From the NCBI RefSeq assembly GCF_002151125.1, contig NZ_MDJZ01000015.1, forward strand, positions 248,001-312,000: DNA of 64,000 bases, read 5' to 3'. This stretch comes from Clavibacter michiganensis. Lineage in GTDB: Bacteria > Actinomycetota > Actinomycetes > Actinomycetales > Microbacteriaceae. The position numbers and the translations under genes were made by a program. A model generated the notes under the pieces. The model was not told where the DNA came from, did no database searches, and saw nothing but the letters and a program-made list of their open reading frames with translations. Of the stretch, positions 38,201-45,945 are shown in pieces. How positions within the stretch are numbered: the stretch's first letter is position 1; each line of letters begins with the position of its first letter.

Positions 38201-38677
38201 GTGGCGGGACGCGAGCGCGTGGTCGCCCGCGGCGACGGCGCGGCCCACGTCCGAGTCGGGCCCGAGCATGACCGTGCCGACCGGCCCGTCCTCGCCGAGG
38301 AGGAACGCGGGCGGCCGGGTGCGCGCGATGCCCGCCTGCGCGCTCCGGGCGGTGCTCCTGGCCGTGCCCCGCCCGTGGCTCGCGCTGATGAGCCGGCTGA
38401 GCGCCGCCCAGCCCTGGCCGCGCGTGCCGCCGTGCGCGAGCACCGTGATCCGGCCCGGGTGCTCGCCGGTGAGGCCGAGCTCCGCGCCGACGACGGGGGA
38501 GACCCCCTGGGCGATGGATCGGCGGATGTGGCGGACGGCGCCGTAGAGCCCGTCGCGGTCGGTGATGGCCGCGGCCGACGCGCCCTCGGCGGCGACCTGG
38601 TCGACGAGCGCCTCGGGCGCCGTGGTGCCGAAGTGGGCGGAGAACGCGGACGCGACGTGCAGGTGGGTGAAGCTCAC
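35246..38677 (-). CDS. dnaE2: Error-prone DNA polymerase III alpha subunit DnaE2
   Basis: A 1143-residue C-family polymerase of the DnaE2/ImuC type used for translesion synthesis. A PHP domain opens the chain (THLHVASAF, ITDRDGLYGAVRH); the catalytic aspartates lie in LPDIDIDVES near residue 417; SMHPCGVILGDSDLL and LKLDILGVRMQSTMAYALDE are DnaE2 hallmarks; an OB fold ends it. GTG 38677 is used since AGGAGG lies 5 bases upstream. The promoter carries a LexA-type box. In mycobacteria DnaE2 works with ImuA' and ImuB, but neither is encoded in this window; DnaE2 is followed by an exporter gene. Confidence 0.95.
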   Translation of the reverse strand: MSFTHLHVASAFSAHFGTTAPEALVDQVAAEGASAAAITDRDGLYGAVRHIRRSIAQGVSPVVGAELGLTGEHPGRITVLAHGGTRGQGWAALSRLISASHGRGTARSTARSAQAGIARTRPPAFLLGEDGPVGTVMLGPDSDVGRAVAAGDHALASRHLAEWARLLPGAIVVEVVCHFTEPGESASLRHAARMLELAEAHRVPAVLTNAVRYLEPDDALTGDVLDAAGTLRPLGSFRPQPNGQAWLKTPAEMQDIAREIAGASSLDRRAGEALLRATEELADRCRLDPDADLAWRKPKLPEKEVIGITGDPDEALWRKAEAGVTERFGHVDEAMRQRVLARMRTELQTITGFGFATYFLTVADVCSLMRDMGVRNQARGSGAGSLVNYLLRISNVDPLEHDLLFERFLGKVRSTLPDIDIDVESARRHEVYHRVFEKYGSNRVTLLSMQNTYRARGAARDAGLALDLDEQQIDFIAKNIWRFNAREFRAVLETKPELKPIADLVRDDPSIDLLVDLTERLDRLPRHISMHPCGVILGDSDLLSTSPVQPSGMGLPMSQFDKDDIDDMGLLKLDILGVRMQSTMAYALDEIHRIHGARSAVAGGVPVDARYVHRDGRIELDEIPHDDEETFAAIRTTHTLGMFQIESPGQRELIGKMQPDVYEDLIADISLFRPGPMKGNMVAPFLDTKHGITRPDYLHRRFAPFLAPTFGVVIYHEQVIRIFADCMQVSLAEADELRRNMERQDTVVEAAFRERTSAHVDGRTGERPFTDQDVERIWKALKGFGSFGFCKAHGAAFALPTWQSAWLKTHYPAEFLAGILTHDPGMYPKRLLLTEARRMGVPVLPLDVNRSRGVYRVERVEGEETTGRTRIGELGIRLSLQDVHGMSEAELERIERGQPYDSITDFYAKAQPSRALLERLAAVGALDSLAASDEDAAARGAASRGDVMAFARRLTARTARPADPAGQLPLFVDDRDLIPRGSPDPDGRARVAAELDILQMEVTDHVLESYRPMLDELGVIPASQLLEVRSGSEVVVAGIRIATQTPPMRSGKRVVFISLDDGTGCSDSTFFDEAQQKAGPMLFGTLLLVIRGRTRRTGERGVSIQAEDAWDLKEMWARWQDARKQGGAAGDGSDGMDDAAQVA

Positions 38678-38723
38678 GCGCACCTCCTGGGCTGTCGCCT
38701 CGCGTCCTCCACGGGCGCGTCGT

Positions 38724-38752
38724 TCGAACGGATGTTCGACTCGCCCAGTGTA
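38724..38752 (-). promoter_or_regulatory. SOS (LexA) box and -10 of dnaE2
   Basis: TCGAAC-GGAT-GTTCGA (38724-38739) is a perfect palindrome of the actinobacterial LexA consensus. On the minus strand it lies 7 bases after the -10 TACACT (38752-38747), so it covers the expected start of transcription; it is 46 bases before the GTG. The same palindrome and the same -10 precede the DUF6504 gene. Confidence 0.9.
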
Positions 38753-38779
38753 GGTCGGCTGCCCGATGGTCGCGACCCG

Positions 38780-38785
38780 TAGTCT
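38780..38785 (+). promoter_or_regulatory. Probable leaderless -10 of the G6PD-like gene
   Basis: TAGTCT, then six bases (which also contain GGAGG), then ATG at 38792. Confidence 0.5.
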
Positions 38786-38791
38786 CGGAGG

Positions 38792-40159
38792 ATGACCAGC
38801 GAACCCTCCACCCTCGTCATCCTCGGCGCCAGCGGCGACCTCACGGAACGCCTCCTCCTGCCGGGTCTCGGCAGCCTCGTGGCGAGCGATCGGGGGCGCA
38901 GGATCCAGCTCATCGGCACCGGCCGGAGCGAACGCGGGGCGGACGAGTGGCGGAAGACCGTGAAGACGGCCTTCGACTCGGTGGACGCGAAGGGACGTCG
39001 CGCCGCGGGCATCGTCTCGTCCACGAAGTACATCCAGGCGGACCCGACGAACCTCGACGACCTGAAGCGCATCCTCGACGCGTGCGAGGGCGCGCCCGCC
39101 CTCTACTTCGCGCTGCCGCCGGCCATCTCCATCCAGGTGTGCGAGCGGCTGGCGGAGCTCGAGCTGCCGGAGGGCACCACGCTCGCGCTCGAGAAGCCCT
39201 TCGGGTCGAACAGCCGGAGCGCGGCGCAGCTCAACCGCCAGCTGCAGAAGCTCGTGCCGGAGGACCGCATCCACCGCACCGACCACTTCCTCGGCCTCTC
39301 CACGGTGCTCAACCTGGTGTCGCTGCGCTTCGCCAACCGCTTCTTCGAGTCGGTGTGGAGCGCGAAGGACATCGAGAAGGTCGAGATCCTCTACGACGAG
39401 ACGCTCGCGCTCGAGGGCCGCGCCGCCTACTACGACAAGTCGGGCGCGCTCGTCGACATGATCCAGAGCCACCTGCTGCAGGTGCTCGCGGTCTTCGCGA
39501 TGGAGCCGCCCGCGAGCATCGACCCGGACGACCTGCGCTCGAACATCGCCGCGGTCCTCCGCGCCACCGAGGTGTGGGACAACGATCCCCTCGTGCACAG
39601 CCGCCGCGCCCGGTACACCGCCGGCACCGTCGAGGGCACGCGCATCCCCGCCTACGCGAAGGAGGAGGGGGTGGATCCGGAGAACCAGACCGAGACCCTC
39701 GCCGAGGTCACCTTCGGCGTCGCCAACGCACGCTGGGCGGGCGTGCCGTTCCGGCTGCGCTCGGGCAAGGCCCTCAAGGAGGCGTCCAAGCGCATCATCG
39801 TCACCTTCAAGCCCGTGGCGCACCTGCCGCGAGGGCTCCACGGCTCGGCGCGGCCGGACCGGCTCGTCATCGACCTCAAGCCCGACGGCATCTCGCTGGA
39901 GGTCACGATGGACGGCACGGGCGAGCCCTTCACGCTCACGCAGTCCACGTTCCGCGCGGAGTTCGCCGAGCCCGAGCTCACGCCGTACGGCGAGGTGCTC
40001 GACGGGATCCTCGCGGGCGACCCGCGCCTGTCGGTCCGCGGCGACGTGGCCGAGCGGTGCTGGCGCATCGTCGCGCCCGTCATGCGCGCCTGGAAGGGCG
40101 ACCGCGTGCCGATGGCCGAGTACCGCGCGGGATCCATCGGGCCGACCGCCTGGCGCTGA
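38792..40159 (+). CDS. Divergent glucose-6-phosphate dehydrogenase
   Basis: A 455-residue G6PD-family protein, shorter than the usual 480-510. The NADP loop GASGDLT (12-18) and EKPFG (134-138) are intact. The substrate segment reads RTDHFLGL (162-169) instead of RIDHYLGK: the Asp and His remain but the Lys is lost. The general-base His is kept in DMIQSH (H227). It probably still oxidises a sugar phosphate but may have different specificity. It stands alone, not with opcA, pgl or tkt as zwf does in actinobacteria, so a main zwf is expected elsewhere. Confidence 0.85.
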   Translation: MTSEPSTLVILGASGDLTERLLLPGLGSLVASDRGRRIQLIGTGRSERGADEWRKTVKTAFDSVDAKGRRAAGIVSSTKYIQADPTNLDDLKRILDACEGAPALYFALPPAISIQVCERLAELELPEGTTLALEKPFGSNSRSAAQLNRQLQKLVPEDRIHRTDHFLGLSTVLNLVSLRFANRFFESVWSAKDIEKVEILYDETLALEGRAAYYDKSGALVDMIQSHLLQVLAVFAMEPPASIDPDDLRSNIAAVLRATEVWDNDPLVHSRRARYTAGTVEGTRIPAYAKEEGVDPENQTETLAEVTFGVANARWAGVPFRLRSGKALKEASKRIIVTFKPVAHLPRGLHGSARPDRLVIDLKPDGISLEVTMDGTGEPFTLTQSTFRAEFAEPELTPYGEVLDGILAGDPRLSVRGDVAERCWRIVAPVMRAWKGDRVPMAEYRAGSIGPTAWR

Positions 40160-40235
40160 CCGGCTCGCGCCGCCCTCCCGCATGACGGTTCGCTGGACGT
40201 CGTCGCCGTCCGGCGGCGGAGTGCCGCCCGCGTCC

Positions 40236-40241
40236 TAGCGT
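40236..40241 (+). promoter_or_regulatory. Probable leaderless -10 of the dienelactone hydrolase gene
   Basis: TAGCGT, then six bases, then ATG at 40248. Confidence 0.55.
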
Positions 40242-40247
40242 GAGGGC

Positions 40248-40997
40248 ATGCCCGTGACCCTCGCCGAGATCCCGCTGCCCGCCGCCGGTCCCGGGGCGTC
40301 GCCCGGCCTGCACGGCGTGCTCGCGGTGCCCGACGGCGAGGGGCCGTGGCCCGCGGTGGTCGTGGTGCACGAGGCCTTCGGCGTCACGGACGTCATGCGC
40401 CGCCAGGCGGAGCGCCTCGCCGAGGCCGGCTTCCTCGCGCTCATGCCGGATCTCTTCTCCGCCGGCGGCGCGCGCCGGTGCCTGGTCGCCACGTTCCGCA
40501 CGCTGGCCGCGGGCGAGGGCCGCGCCTTCGTCGACGTCGAGTCCGCACGCCGCCTGCTCCTCGCCCGCGCCGACTGCACGGGCCGCGTCGGCGTCATCGG
40601 CTTCTGCATGGGCGGCGGGTTCGCCCTCGCGGCGGCCTCCCGCGGCTTCGACGCGTCGAGCGTCAACTACGGCATGCTCCCCGAGGACCTCGACGGCGTG
40701 CTCGACGGCGCGTGCCCGATCGTCGCGAGCTACGGCGGGCGCGACCGGCAGCTCGCGGGATCCGCCGACCGCCTCGAGGCCGCCCTCGCGGAGCACGGCA
40801 TCGCGCACGACGTGCGCGAGTACGCGGCGGCCGGGCACGCCTTCCTCAACGACGCCGAGTCCGGGCCGCGGCCGCTCCGCCCGGTGATGCGCGCCGCGGG
40901 CATGGGACCCGAGCCCGCCTCGGCCGCGGACGCCTGGCGTCGCATCGACGCCTTCCTCGACGCCCACCTGCGCGGCGAGCAGCGCACGGGCGCCTAG
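40248..40997 (+). CDS. Dienelactone hydrolase family protein
   Basis: A 249-residue alpha/beta hydrolase of the DLH type, which uses a Cys nucleophile. VVVVHEAFGVTD carries the conserved Glu (E42), VIGFCMGGGFALAAA the Cys (C120), YGGRDRQ the Asp (near 166) and AGHAFLND the His (H197), so the triad is complete. Members open lactone rings in aromatic breakdown, but no such pathway is nearby. The ATG has TAGCGT exactly six bases upstream. Confidence 0.92.
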   Translation: MPVTLAEIPLPAAGPGASPGLHGVLAVPDGEGPWPAVVVVHEAFGVTDVMRRQAERLAEAGFLALMPDLFSAGGARRCLVATFRTLAAGEGRAFVDVESARRLLLARADCTGRVGVIGFCMGGGFALAAASRGFDASSVNYGMLPEDLDGVLDGACPIVASYGGRDRQLAGSADRLEAALAEHGIAHDVREYAAAGHAFLNDAESGPRPLRPVMRAAGMGPEPASAADAWRRIDAFLDAHLRGEQRTGA

Positions 40998-41105
40998 CGC
41001 ATCGGGGCCGCGCGCCGAGGGGACTCTCCACCGCCCTCGGCTACCCTGTGGAGGATCCGGGTGCCCGCGCCCGGCACTCCCCGCCCGGCGACGAGAGATC
41101 CACCC

Positions 41106-42365
41106 ATGCAGCACGCCCCCCAGAGGACCCGCGCCGACCGGGCCCGCGTCCGCGGCATCGCCCGCCACGGCCGGCTCCGCACCCCGAGCGCCGGACGCAC
41201 CGTGATGAAGGGCATCGGCATGACCGTGGCGGTCGCCCTCGTGAGCACGCTCTCGGTCGTGGGCATCGCCGCCTGGGACCTCTCCCGCACCGTCGCCGAC
41301 AACACGGTCGACATCTCCGGCGGCCAGACCATGCCGCCTTCCCTCGGCGGCATCGACGGCGGCGCCAACATCCTCATCGTCGGCAGCGACAGCCGCGAGG
41401 GCCAGGGCGACGGGTACGGCGCCGCGGAGGACGTGGGCACGGCCACCCTGAACGACGTCACGATGCTGCTCCACATCAGCGAGGACAGCAGCCGGGCGAC
41501 GGTCATCTCCTTCCCGCGCGACATGCTCGTGCCGATCCCGGAGTGCGAGGGTCCCGACGGCACGGAGTACGCCGCGAGCTCGCGCGCGCAGCTCAACGAG
41601 TCGCTGTCCCGCGGCGGCTTCGAGTGCACCGTCCGGATGGTCGAGGGCCTCACCGGGCTCGACATCCCGTACGGCGGCGTCGTGCAGTTCAACGGCGTGG
41701 TCGAGATGTCCAACGCCGTCGGCGGCGTCGAGGTGTGCGTGGCCAACGGCATCTACGACCCCAAGACCGACCTGTCGCTGGATCCCGGCCTGCACTCCCT
41801 CCAGGGCAAGGACGCCGTCCAGTTCCTCCGCACCCGCTACGGCGTCGGCGACGGCAGCGACATCTCGCGCATCGGCAACCAGCAGGTGTTCCTGAGCGCG
41901 CTCGTGCGCACCATCAAGAGCACGGACACGCTGACCAACCCGGCCAAGCTCTACGGGATCGCGCGCGCCGTGGTCGACAACATGCAGCTGTCCACCTCGC
42001 TCGCCGACCTCGACACGCTCGTCTCGGTGGCGCTCACCTTCAAGGACATCCCGCTCGACGACGTCGTGTTCCTGCAGTACCCGGGCGCGGTGCTCGCCAA
42101 CGGGCGCGTCCAGCCGGACGAGGCCGCGGCCGCGCAGCTGGTGGGCCTGCTCGCCTCCGACGCGGACTTCTCGCTCGGCCAGGCGGCGCCGAGCGACGAG
42201 TCCGGCAGCATCCCGGAGGAGGGCGCCACCACGCCGCCCGCCGAGGAGACCCCGGCCGACGGGGCGACGCCGACGACGCCGCCCACCCCGACGGCCGAGA
42301 CGCTCGACCCGAGCATCACCGGCCAGACCGCGGCGCAGAACACCTGCTCCAACGGCCAGGGCTGA
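41106..42365 (+). CDS. LytR-CpsA-Psr family cell-wall ligase
   Basis: A 419-residue LCP protein: a basic cytoplasmic N-terminus, one signal-anchor helix (about 41-62, MTVAVALVSTLSVVGIAAW), then the extracytoplasmic LCP domain with NILIVGSDSREG, VTMLLHISED, SFPRDMLVPIP and the Arg-rich DAVQFLRTRYGVGDGSDISR. These enzymes attach undecaprenyl-linked polymers to peptidoglycan. A Pro/Thr/Glu-rich tail follows. ATG 41106 is chosen over GTG 41061 because the latter lies just after the -10-like TACCCT (41043-41048). Confidence 0.92.
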   Translation: MQHAPQRTRADRARVRGIARHGRLRTPSAGRTVMKGIGMTVAVALVSTLSVVGIAAWDLSRTVADNTVDISGGQTMPPSLGGIDGGANILIVGSDSREGQGDGYGAAEDVGTATLNDVTMLLHISEDSSRATVISFPRDMLVPIPECEGPDGTEYAASSRAQLNESLSRGGFECTVRMVEGLTGLDIPYGGVVQFNGVVEMSNAVGGVEVCVANGIYDPKTDLSLDPGLHSLQGKDAVQFLRTRYGVGDGSDISRIGNQQVFLSALVRTIKSTDTLTNPAKLYGIARAVVDNMQLSTSLADLDTLVSVALTFKDIPLDDVVFLQYPGAVLANGRVQPDEAAAAQLVGLLASDADFSLGQAAPSDESGSIPEEGATTPPAEETPADGATPTTPPTPTAETLDPSITGQTAAQNTCSNGQG

Positions 42366-42394
42366 CCCGACGAGCGGCGCAGGAGGGCGGCGCG

Positions 42395-43093
42395 TCAGCG
42401 GTCGGCGGGCGCCTCGACGATCCGCGGATCCGGGAACGCCGTCTCCACCGCGGGCGCGCCGGTGCCGCGGGCGCGCATCCACACGAAGAAGCCCGTGAGC
42501 GTGAAGGCGCCGTAGAAGACGTACATGAAGGCGGACGCGTAGTAGCCGGCGCTCACGAGCAGCGGCACGCCGACGAGGTCGACGGCCACCCAGACCAGCC
42601 AGAACTCGACCCAGCCCTTCGCCATGCCGTAGGTGGCGAGGAGCGAGCCGACGAAGATCCAGGCGTCGGCCCACACGGGCTCGTAGGAGCCGAGCGCGCG
42701 GAAGACGGGCGTGAGGATCGCGGTGCCGGCGACGAGCGCGACCACGAGCAGGACCCGCTCGCGCCCCGATGCCCACTGCGGCACCACGGGCGCGCCGCCG
42801 TGCCCGGCCTGCCGCCAGCGCCGCCAGCCGTAGACCGACACGGCGATGAACATGACCTGGCGGCCGGCCTGGCCGAGCAGGTTGACGGGGTTCGGCGTGC
42901 CGAAGACCGCGCCGAGGAAGACGGTGAACAGGAGCACGTTGCCGACGATGCCGACCGGCCACGCCCAGACCTTCCGGCGCATGCCGCCGAGCGCGCTGGC
43001 GAGGCCGAAGAGGTTGCCGACGATCTCGCGCCAGAGGACCGTCTGGTCGCCGATGCGGAGCTGCGCGTCGAACAGCCACTCGAGTGCCGCCAT
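42395..43093 (-). CDS. pnuC: Nicotinamide riboside transporter PnuC
   Basis: A 232-residue membrane protein with about seven helices. WPVGIVGNVLLFTVFLGA, GQAGRQVMFIAVSVYGWRRW and WIFVGSLLATYGMAKGWVEFWLVWV are PnuC signatures, the last including the substrate-site Trp residues. It imports nicotinamide riboside by facilitated diffusion. No NadR kinase is adjacent; nadD is 30 kb away. Upstream I saw no convincing NAD or thiamine riboswitch. It may be read through from the DUF6504 gene. Confidence 0.93.
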   Translation of the reverse strand: MAALEWLFDAQLRIGDQTVLWREIVGNLFGLASALGGMRRKVWAWPVGIVGNVLLFTVFLGAVFGTPNPVNLLGQAGRQVMFIAVSVYGWRRWRQAGHGGAPVVPQWASGRERVLLVVALVAGTAILTPVFRALGSYEPVWADAWIFVGSLLATYGMAKGWVEFWLVWVAVDLVGVPLLVSAGYYASAFMYVFYGAFTLTGFFVWMRARGTGAPAVETAFPDPRIVEAPADR

Positions 43094-43200
43094 GCGGGAT
43101 CCCTCCGTGCGCCGCGGTCCGGGTGACCTGCGTGCGGGGCGCCGTGCGCGGCGCCGATGGGGTGAAGGCGCGGACGGTCCCGGCTATTCCCCGGGCCCGC

Positions 43201-43236
43201 GCGGCACCGGGCGACGAGGCGGCACCGGGCGACGAG
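43201..43236. repeat. 18-bp perfect tandem duplication and hairpin
   Basis: GCGGCACCGGGCGACGAG is repeated head to tail (43201-43218 and 43219-43236). Part of the second copy pairs with bases beyond it: GAGGCGGC (43216-43223) with GCCGCCTC (43237-43244), a weak possible terminator of the DUF6504 gene on the minus strand. Confidence 0.85.
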
Positions 43237-43242
43237 GCCGCC

Positions 43243-43566
43243 TCACGCGAACAGGCGCACGTCGAGCTCCTCGTCCGACGCGGTGACGAGCGACCAGCGG
43301 CCGCGCGCGTCGACGCTCAGGTCGAACGAGCCGTCGACCCGGCGCGCGCCCGTCGTGAGCGGCACGGCCTCGACGCGCCACATGCGCAGCTCCAGCAGGT
43401 GGGCGCTCGCGCCGCGGGGCGCACGGCCCGTGCGCTGCCACCAGTCGACCCGGGCGATCCACCGCTCGGGCGAGCTGACGACGCCGTAGACCACGCCCCG
43501 CCAGGTGAACCGCAGCGGCGAGCCGTCTCCCGAGAGCTCGACCTCCACGTCCTCGTCGATCCGCAT
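43243..43566 (-). CDS. DUF6504 family protein, SOS-controlled
   Basis: A 107-residue, mostly beta-strand protein of the DUF6504 type: [46 protein letters not shown] and [14 protein letters not shown]. The family is of unknown function; as I recall it is often found near Y-family or DnaE2 polymerase genes in actinobacteria. Two ATG codons are adjacent (43569, 43566), with GGAGGAG 4 or 7 bases upstream. The decisive context is its promoter: the same LexA palindrome and the same -10 as dnaE2, with the box 40 bases before the start. Confidence 0.85.
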   Translation of the reverse strand: MRIDEDVEVELSGDGSPLRFTWRGVVYGVVSSPERWIARVDWWQRTGRAPRGASAHLLELRMWRVEAVPLTTGARRVDGSFDLSVDARGRWSLVTASDEELDVRLFA

Positions 43567-43608
43567 CATGCCGCTCCTCCCGTCGTCGCGCCGGCCGCGC
43601 ATCGTGGT

Positions 43609-43642
43609 TCGAACGGATGTTCGAACGTCTGATCCGAGTGTA
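43609..43642 (-). promoter_or_regulatory. SOS (LexA) box and -10 of the DUF6504 gene
   Basis: TCGAAC-GGAT-GTTCGA (43609-43624), identical to the dnaE2 box including the four central bases, lies 12 bases after the -10 TACACT (43642-43637 on the minus strand). Both -10 elements read CCTACACT with their flank. Confidence 0.9.
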
Positions 43643-43819
43643 GGAACGCGCGCCGACATCCACGAGGGGAGCGGGCGGATCCGCCTCACCCTCGACCGGA
43701 GCCTGAGGGTCCGGACCGGATCGCGCGCATCGGGCATGGATCCGCCGTCCCCCGCGTTGGCCCCGGTGTCCCGAGGGCGGCAGACGCCCCCTCGTCATCG
43801 ACACCCGAGGAGGGTCCAC

Positions 43820-44686
43820 ATGACCGACACCACCACCGCGGCCGGCGCATCCGGCACGTTCACCATCGGCGGCGACCTGCCCGTCGTCCGTCTCGGCTAC
43901 GGCACCATGCAGCTGACCGGCGAGGGCGTCTGGGGCGCCCCTGAGGATCCCGCCGAGGCCGTCCGCGTCATCCGCCGCGCCGCCGAGCTCGGCGTCACGT
44001 TCTTCGACACCGCCGACTCCTACGGCCCGTTCGTGGCCGAGGAGCTCCTCAAGGAGGCGCTGCACCCGTACGCCGACGACGTCGTCATCGCGACCAAGGG
44101 CGGGCTCACGCGCCCCGGCCCGGGCGACTGGCAGCCCGTCGGCCGCCCCGAGTACCTGCGCCAGCAGCTGGAGCTGAGCCTCCGCCACCTCGGCCTCGAG
44201 CGCATCGACCTCTACCAGCTGCACCGCATCGACTCGGCCGTGCCGCTCGCCGACCAGATCGGCGTGCTCAAGGACCTGCAGTCCGAGGGCAAGATCCGCC
44301 ACATCGGGCTCTCCGAGGTGCAGGTCGACGACGTGAAGGCCGCGCGCGAGATCGCCGACATCGTCTCCGTGCAGAACCTCTTCAACCTCGCCAAGCGCGA
44401 CGCCGAGCCGCTGCTCGACTACGCCGAGGCCGAGGGCCTGGCCTTCATCCCGTGGTTCCCGCTCGCGACCGGCGAGCTCGCGAAGGACGGCGGCCCGCTC
44501 GACGCCCTCGCGAAGCAGCACGACGCGCGCGCCTCGCAGCTCGCGCTCGCCTGGCTCCTCCGCCGCTCGCCCGTCATGCTGCCGATCCCCGGCACCAAGT
44601 CGGTCGGTCACGTCGAGGACAACATCGCCGCGGCGGGCATCGAGCTCACCGACGACGAGTTCCAGGCGCTCACCGACGCCGTCTGA
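43820..44686 (+). CDS. Aldo/keto reductase
   Basis: A 288-residue AKR with the tetrad visible: FFDTADSYG (Asp and Tyr), VIATKGG (Lys) and DLYQLHRID (His). The NADPH-binding [13 protein letters not shown] is near the C-terminus. Substrate cannot be inferred. ATG follows GAGGAGGGT. Despite lying just beyond the DUF6504 SOS box, it faces away and starts 196 bases from it, so it need not be SOS-controlled. A strong terminator follows. Confidence 0.93.
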   Translation: MTDTTTAAGASGTFTIGGDLPVVRLGYGTMQLTGEGVWGAPEDPAEAVRVIRRAAELGVTFFDTADSYGPFVAEELLKEALHPYADDVVIATKGGLTRPGPGDWQPVGRPEYLRQQLELSLRHLGLERIDLYQLHRIDSAVPLADQIGVLKDLQSEGKIRHIGLSEVQVDDVKAAREIADIVSVQNLFNLAKRDAEPLLDYAEAEGLAFIPWFPLATGELAKDGGPLDALAKQHDARASQLALAWLLRRSPVMLPIPGTKSVGHVEDNIAAAGIELTDDEFQALTDAV

Positions 44687-44700
44687 TCCACCCGCACGTG

Positions 44701-44738
44701 CGAGGGCCCCGCAGGACGCGTGTCCTGCGGGGCCCTCG
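44701..44738. terminator. Terminator of the aldo/keto reductase gene
   Basis: A 17-bp perfect inverted repeat (44701-44717 and 44722-44738) with loop GCGT, between convergent genes. Confidence 0.87.
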
Positions 44739-44756
44739 TGCGCGGTCGCGGTCCCG

Positions 44757-45854
44757 CTAGGTCCCGATGCGGGTGCCGGAGTCGTCCGCGAGCCCGAGGT
44801 CGTCGAGCTGGGCGAGGAGGCTCGCGCCGTCCGGGGCGTAGACCCACGGGACGGAGCTGTCGAGCGCGCGCTTCTCCGCCTTGGCCCGGCCGCCCGCGAG
44901 CACGGCCTCGCCCGCGCTCAGCTGGCGGATCAGCACGACCTCCACGTTGTCGGGGTGCTGCTCCGTGAACTCGCCGTACAGCAGCTCGTCGTGCTGGCCG
45001 TCGTCGCCCGCGAGGATCCACTTCACCCGCGGGAACTCCTCCGCGAGCCGCCGCAGGTTGTTGCGCTTGTGCTCCATCCCGCTGCGGAACCACCGGTCGA
45101 CGGTGGGACCCCAGTCGGTGAGGAGGATGGGGCCCGGCGGGTACAGGTTGCGCGACAGGAACCGGGTGAGGGTCGGCGCCACGTTCCACGCGCCGGTCGA
45201 GAGGTAGAGCACGGGCGCGCCCGTGTGCTGCAGGCGGAGCCGCTCGTAGAGCACGGCCATGCCGGGCGTCGGCGTGCGCGCGTGCTCGTCGAGCACGAAC
45301 GTGTTCCACGCGGCGAGGAACGGCCGGGGGAGCGCGGTCACCATGACGGTGTCGTCGATGTCGCTGAGGATCCCGGTGCGGACGTCGTCGCCCACGATGA
45401 AGACGGGCGCCTCGACGGTCTCGGATCCCTCGGAGCGGATGCGGATCGTGTGCCAGCCGCTCGGCAGGCTCGCCTCGACGACCGTGTCGACCACGCCGCC
45501 GCGGTCGGCCCGCACGTGGTGCTCGGTCCCGTCGATCTCGACGACGACGTCGACGTCGGTGAGCGGCACGCTCGTGAAGCTCCGCCAGCCGCGGACGACC
45601 TTGTCGCCGGCGAGGGCGCGCTTGCTCTTCGGGTCGGTGAGGAGGACGCGGCAGAGGACGCGGACCCAGCGCACGGATCCGTAGCCGGCGTAGGGGATGA
45701 CCGTGGGCTCGAGCCCGCGCTTGCGGGCCCGGCCCTCGCGGATCTCGTGGATGCGGTCCTCGATGCGCGCCGCCCGGTGCAGCACGGGTGCGGCGGCCGG
45801 GGACTCGAGGAGCGTGCGGGTCGCGTTCTTCTTCTTCTTCGAGGAGGGGGCCAC
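44757..45854 (-). CDS. App1-like phosphatase domain (DUF2183) protein
   Basis: A 365-residue protein. The C-terminal half is the App1/DUF2183 HAD-type domain with the nucleophile motif SDIDDTVMVT, then YLSTGAWNVAPTLTRFL and WILAGDDGQHDE; in yeast App1 this domain is a Mg-dependent phosphatidate phosphatase. The N-terminal half is a beta-rich region preceded by the basic SSKKKKNATR. No membrane helix is evident. The start is uncertain: GTG 45854 is used here, with TTGACT six bases upstream; TTG 45866 is in frame and adds four residues. Confidence 0.87.
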   Translation of the reverse strand: MAPSSKKKKNATRTLLESPAAAPVLHRAARIEDRIHEIREGRARKRGLEPTVIPYAGYGSVRWVRVLCRVLLTDPKSKRALAGDKVVRGWRSFTSVPLTDVDVVVEIDGTEHHVRADRGGVVDTVVEASLPSGWHTIRIRSEGSETVEAPVFIVGDDVRTGILSDIDDTVMVTALPRPFLAAWNTFVLDEHARTPTPGMAVLYERLRLQHTGAPVLYLSTGAWNVAPTLTRFLSRNLYPPGPILLTDWGPTVDRWFRSGMEHKRNNLRRLAEEFPRVKWILAGDDGQHDELLYGEFTEQHPDNVEVVLIRQLSAGEAVLAGGRAKAEKRALDSSVPWVYAPDGASLLAQLDDLGLADDSGTRIGT

Positions 45855-45945
45855 GCGGCCAGTCAACCAGACACGGGGAGCGGCCCGACGCGCCCGCGCA
45901 TCCGGGCGGCGCCCGCGCGCCCCGTGCGGCGGACGGGCCCGCGGA

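Noticed and set aside
38678-40183. Extension of the dnaE2 frame to 40183 antisense to the G6PD-like gene
   Set aside because: It passes through the dnaE2 promoter and SOS box and is a shadow of the opposite gene; AGGAGG before GTG 38677 marks the start.
43201-43236. Short tandem repeats here, at 33174-33207 and at 56875-56904 as CRISPR or VNTR arrays
   Set aside because: Only two copies each, head to tail without spacers, and no cas genes.
43094-43242. Possible NAD+ or thiamine riboswitch upstream of pnuC
   Set aside because: No recognisable conserved core; the region is dominated by an 18-bp tandem duplication.
43643-43819. Control of the aldo/keto reductase by the nearby SOS box
   Set aside because: The box lies after the minus-strand -10 of the DUF6504 gene and 196 bases from the reductase start, and no -10 next to it faces the reductase.
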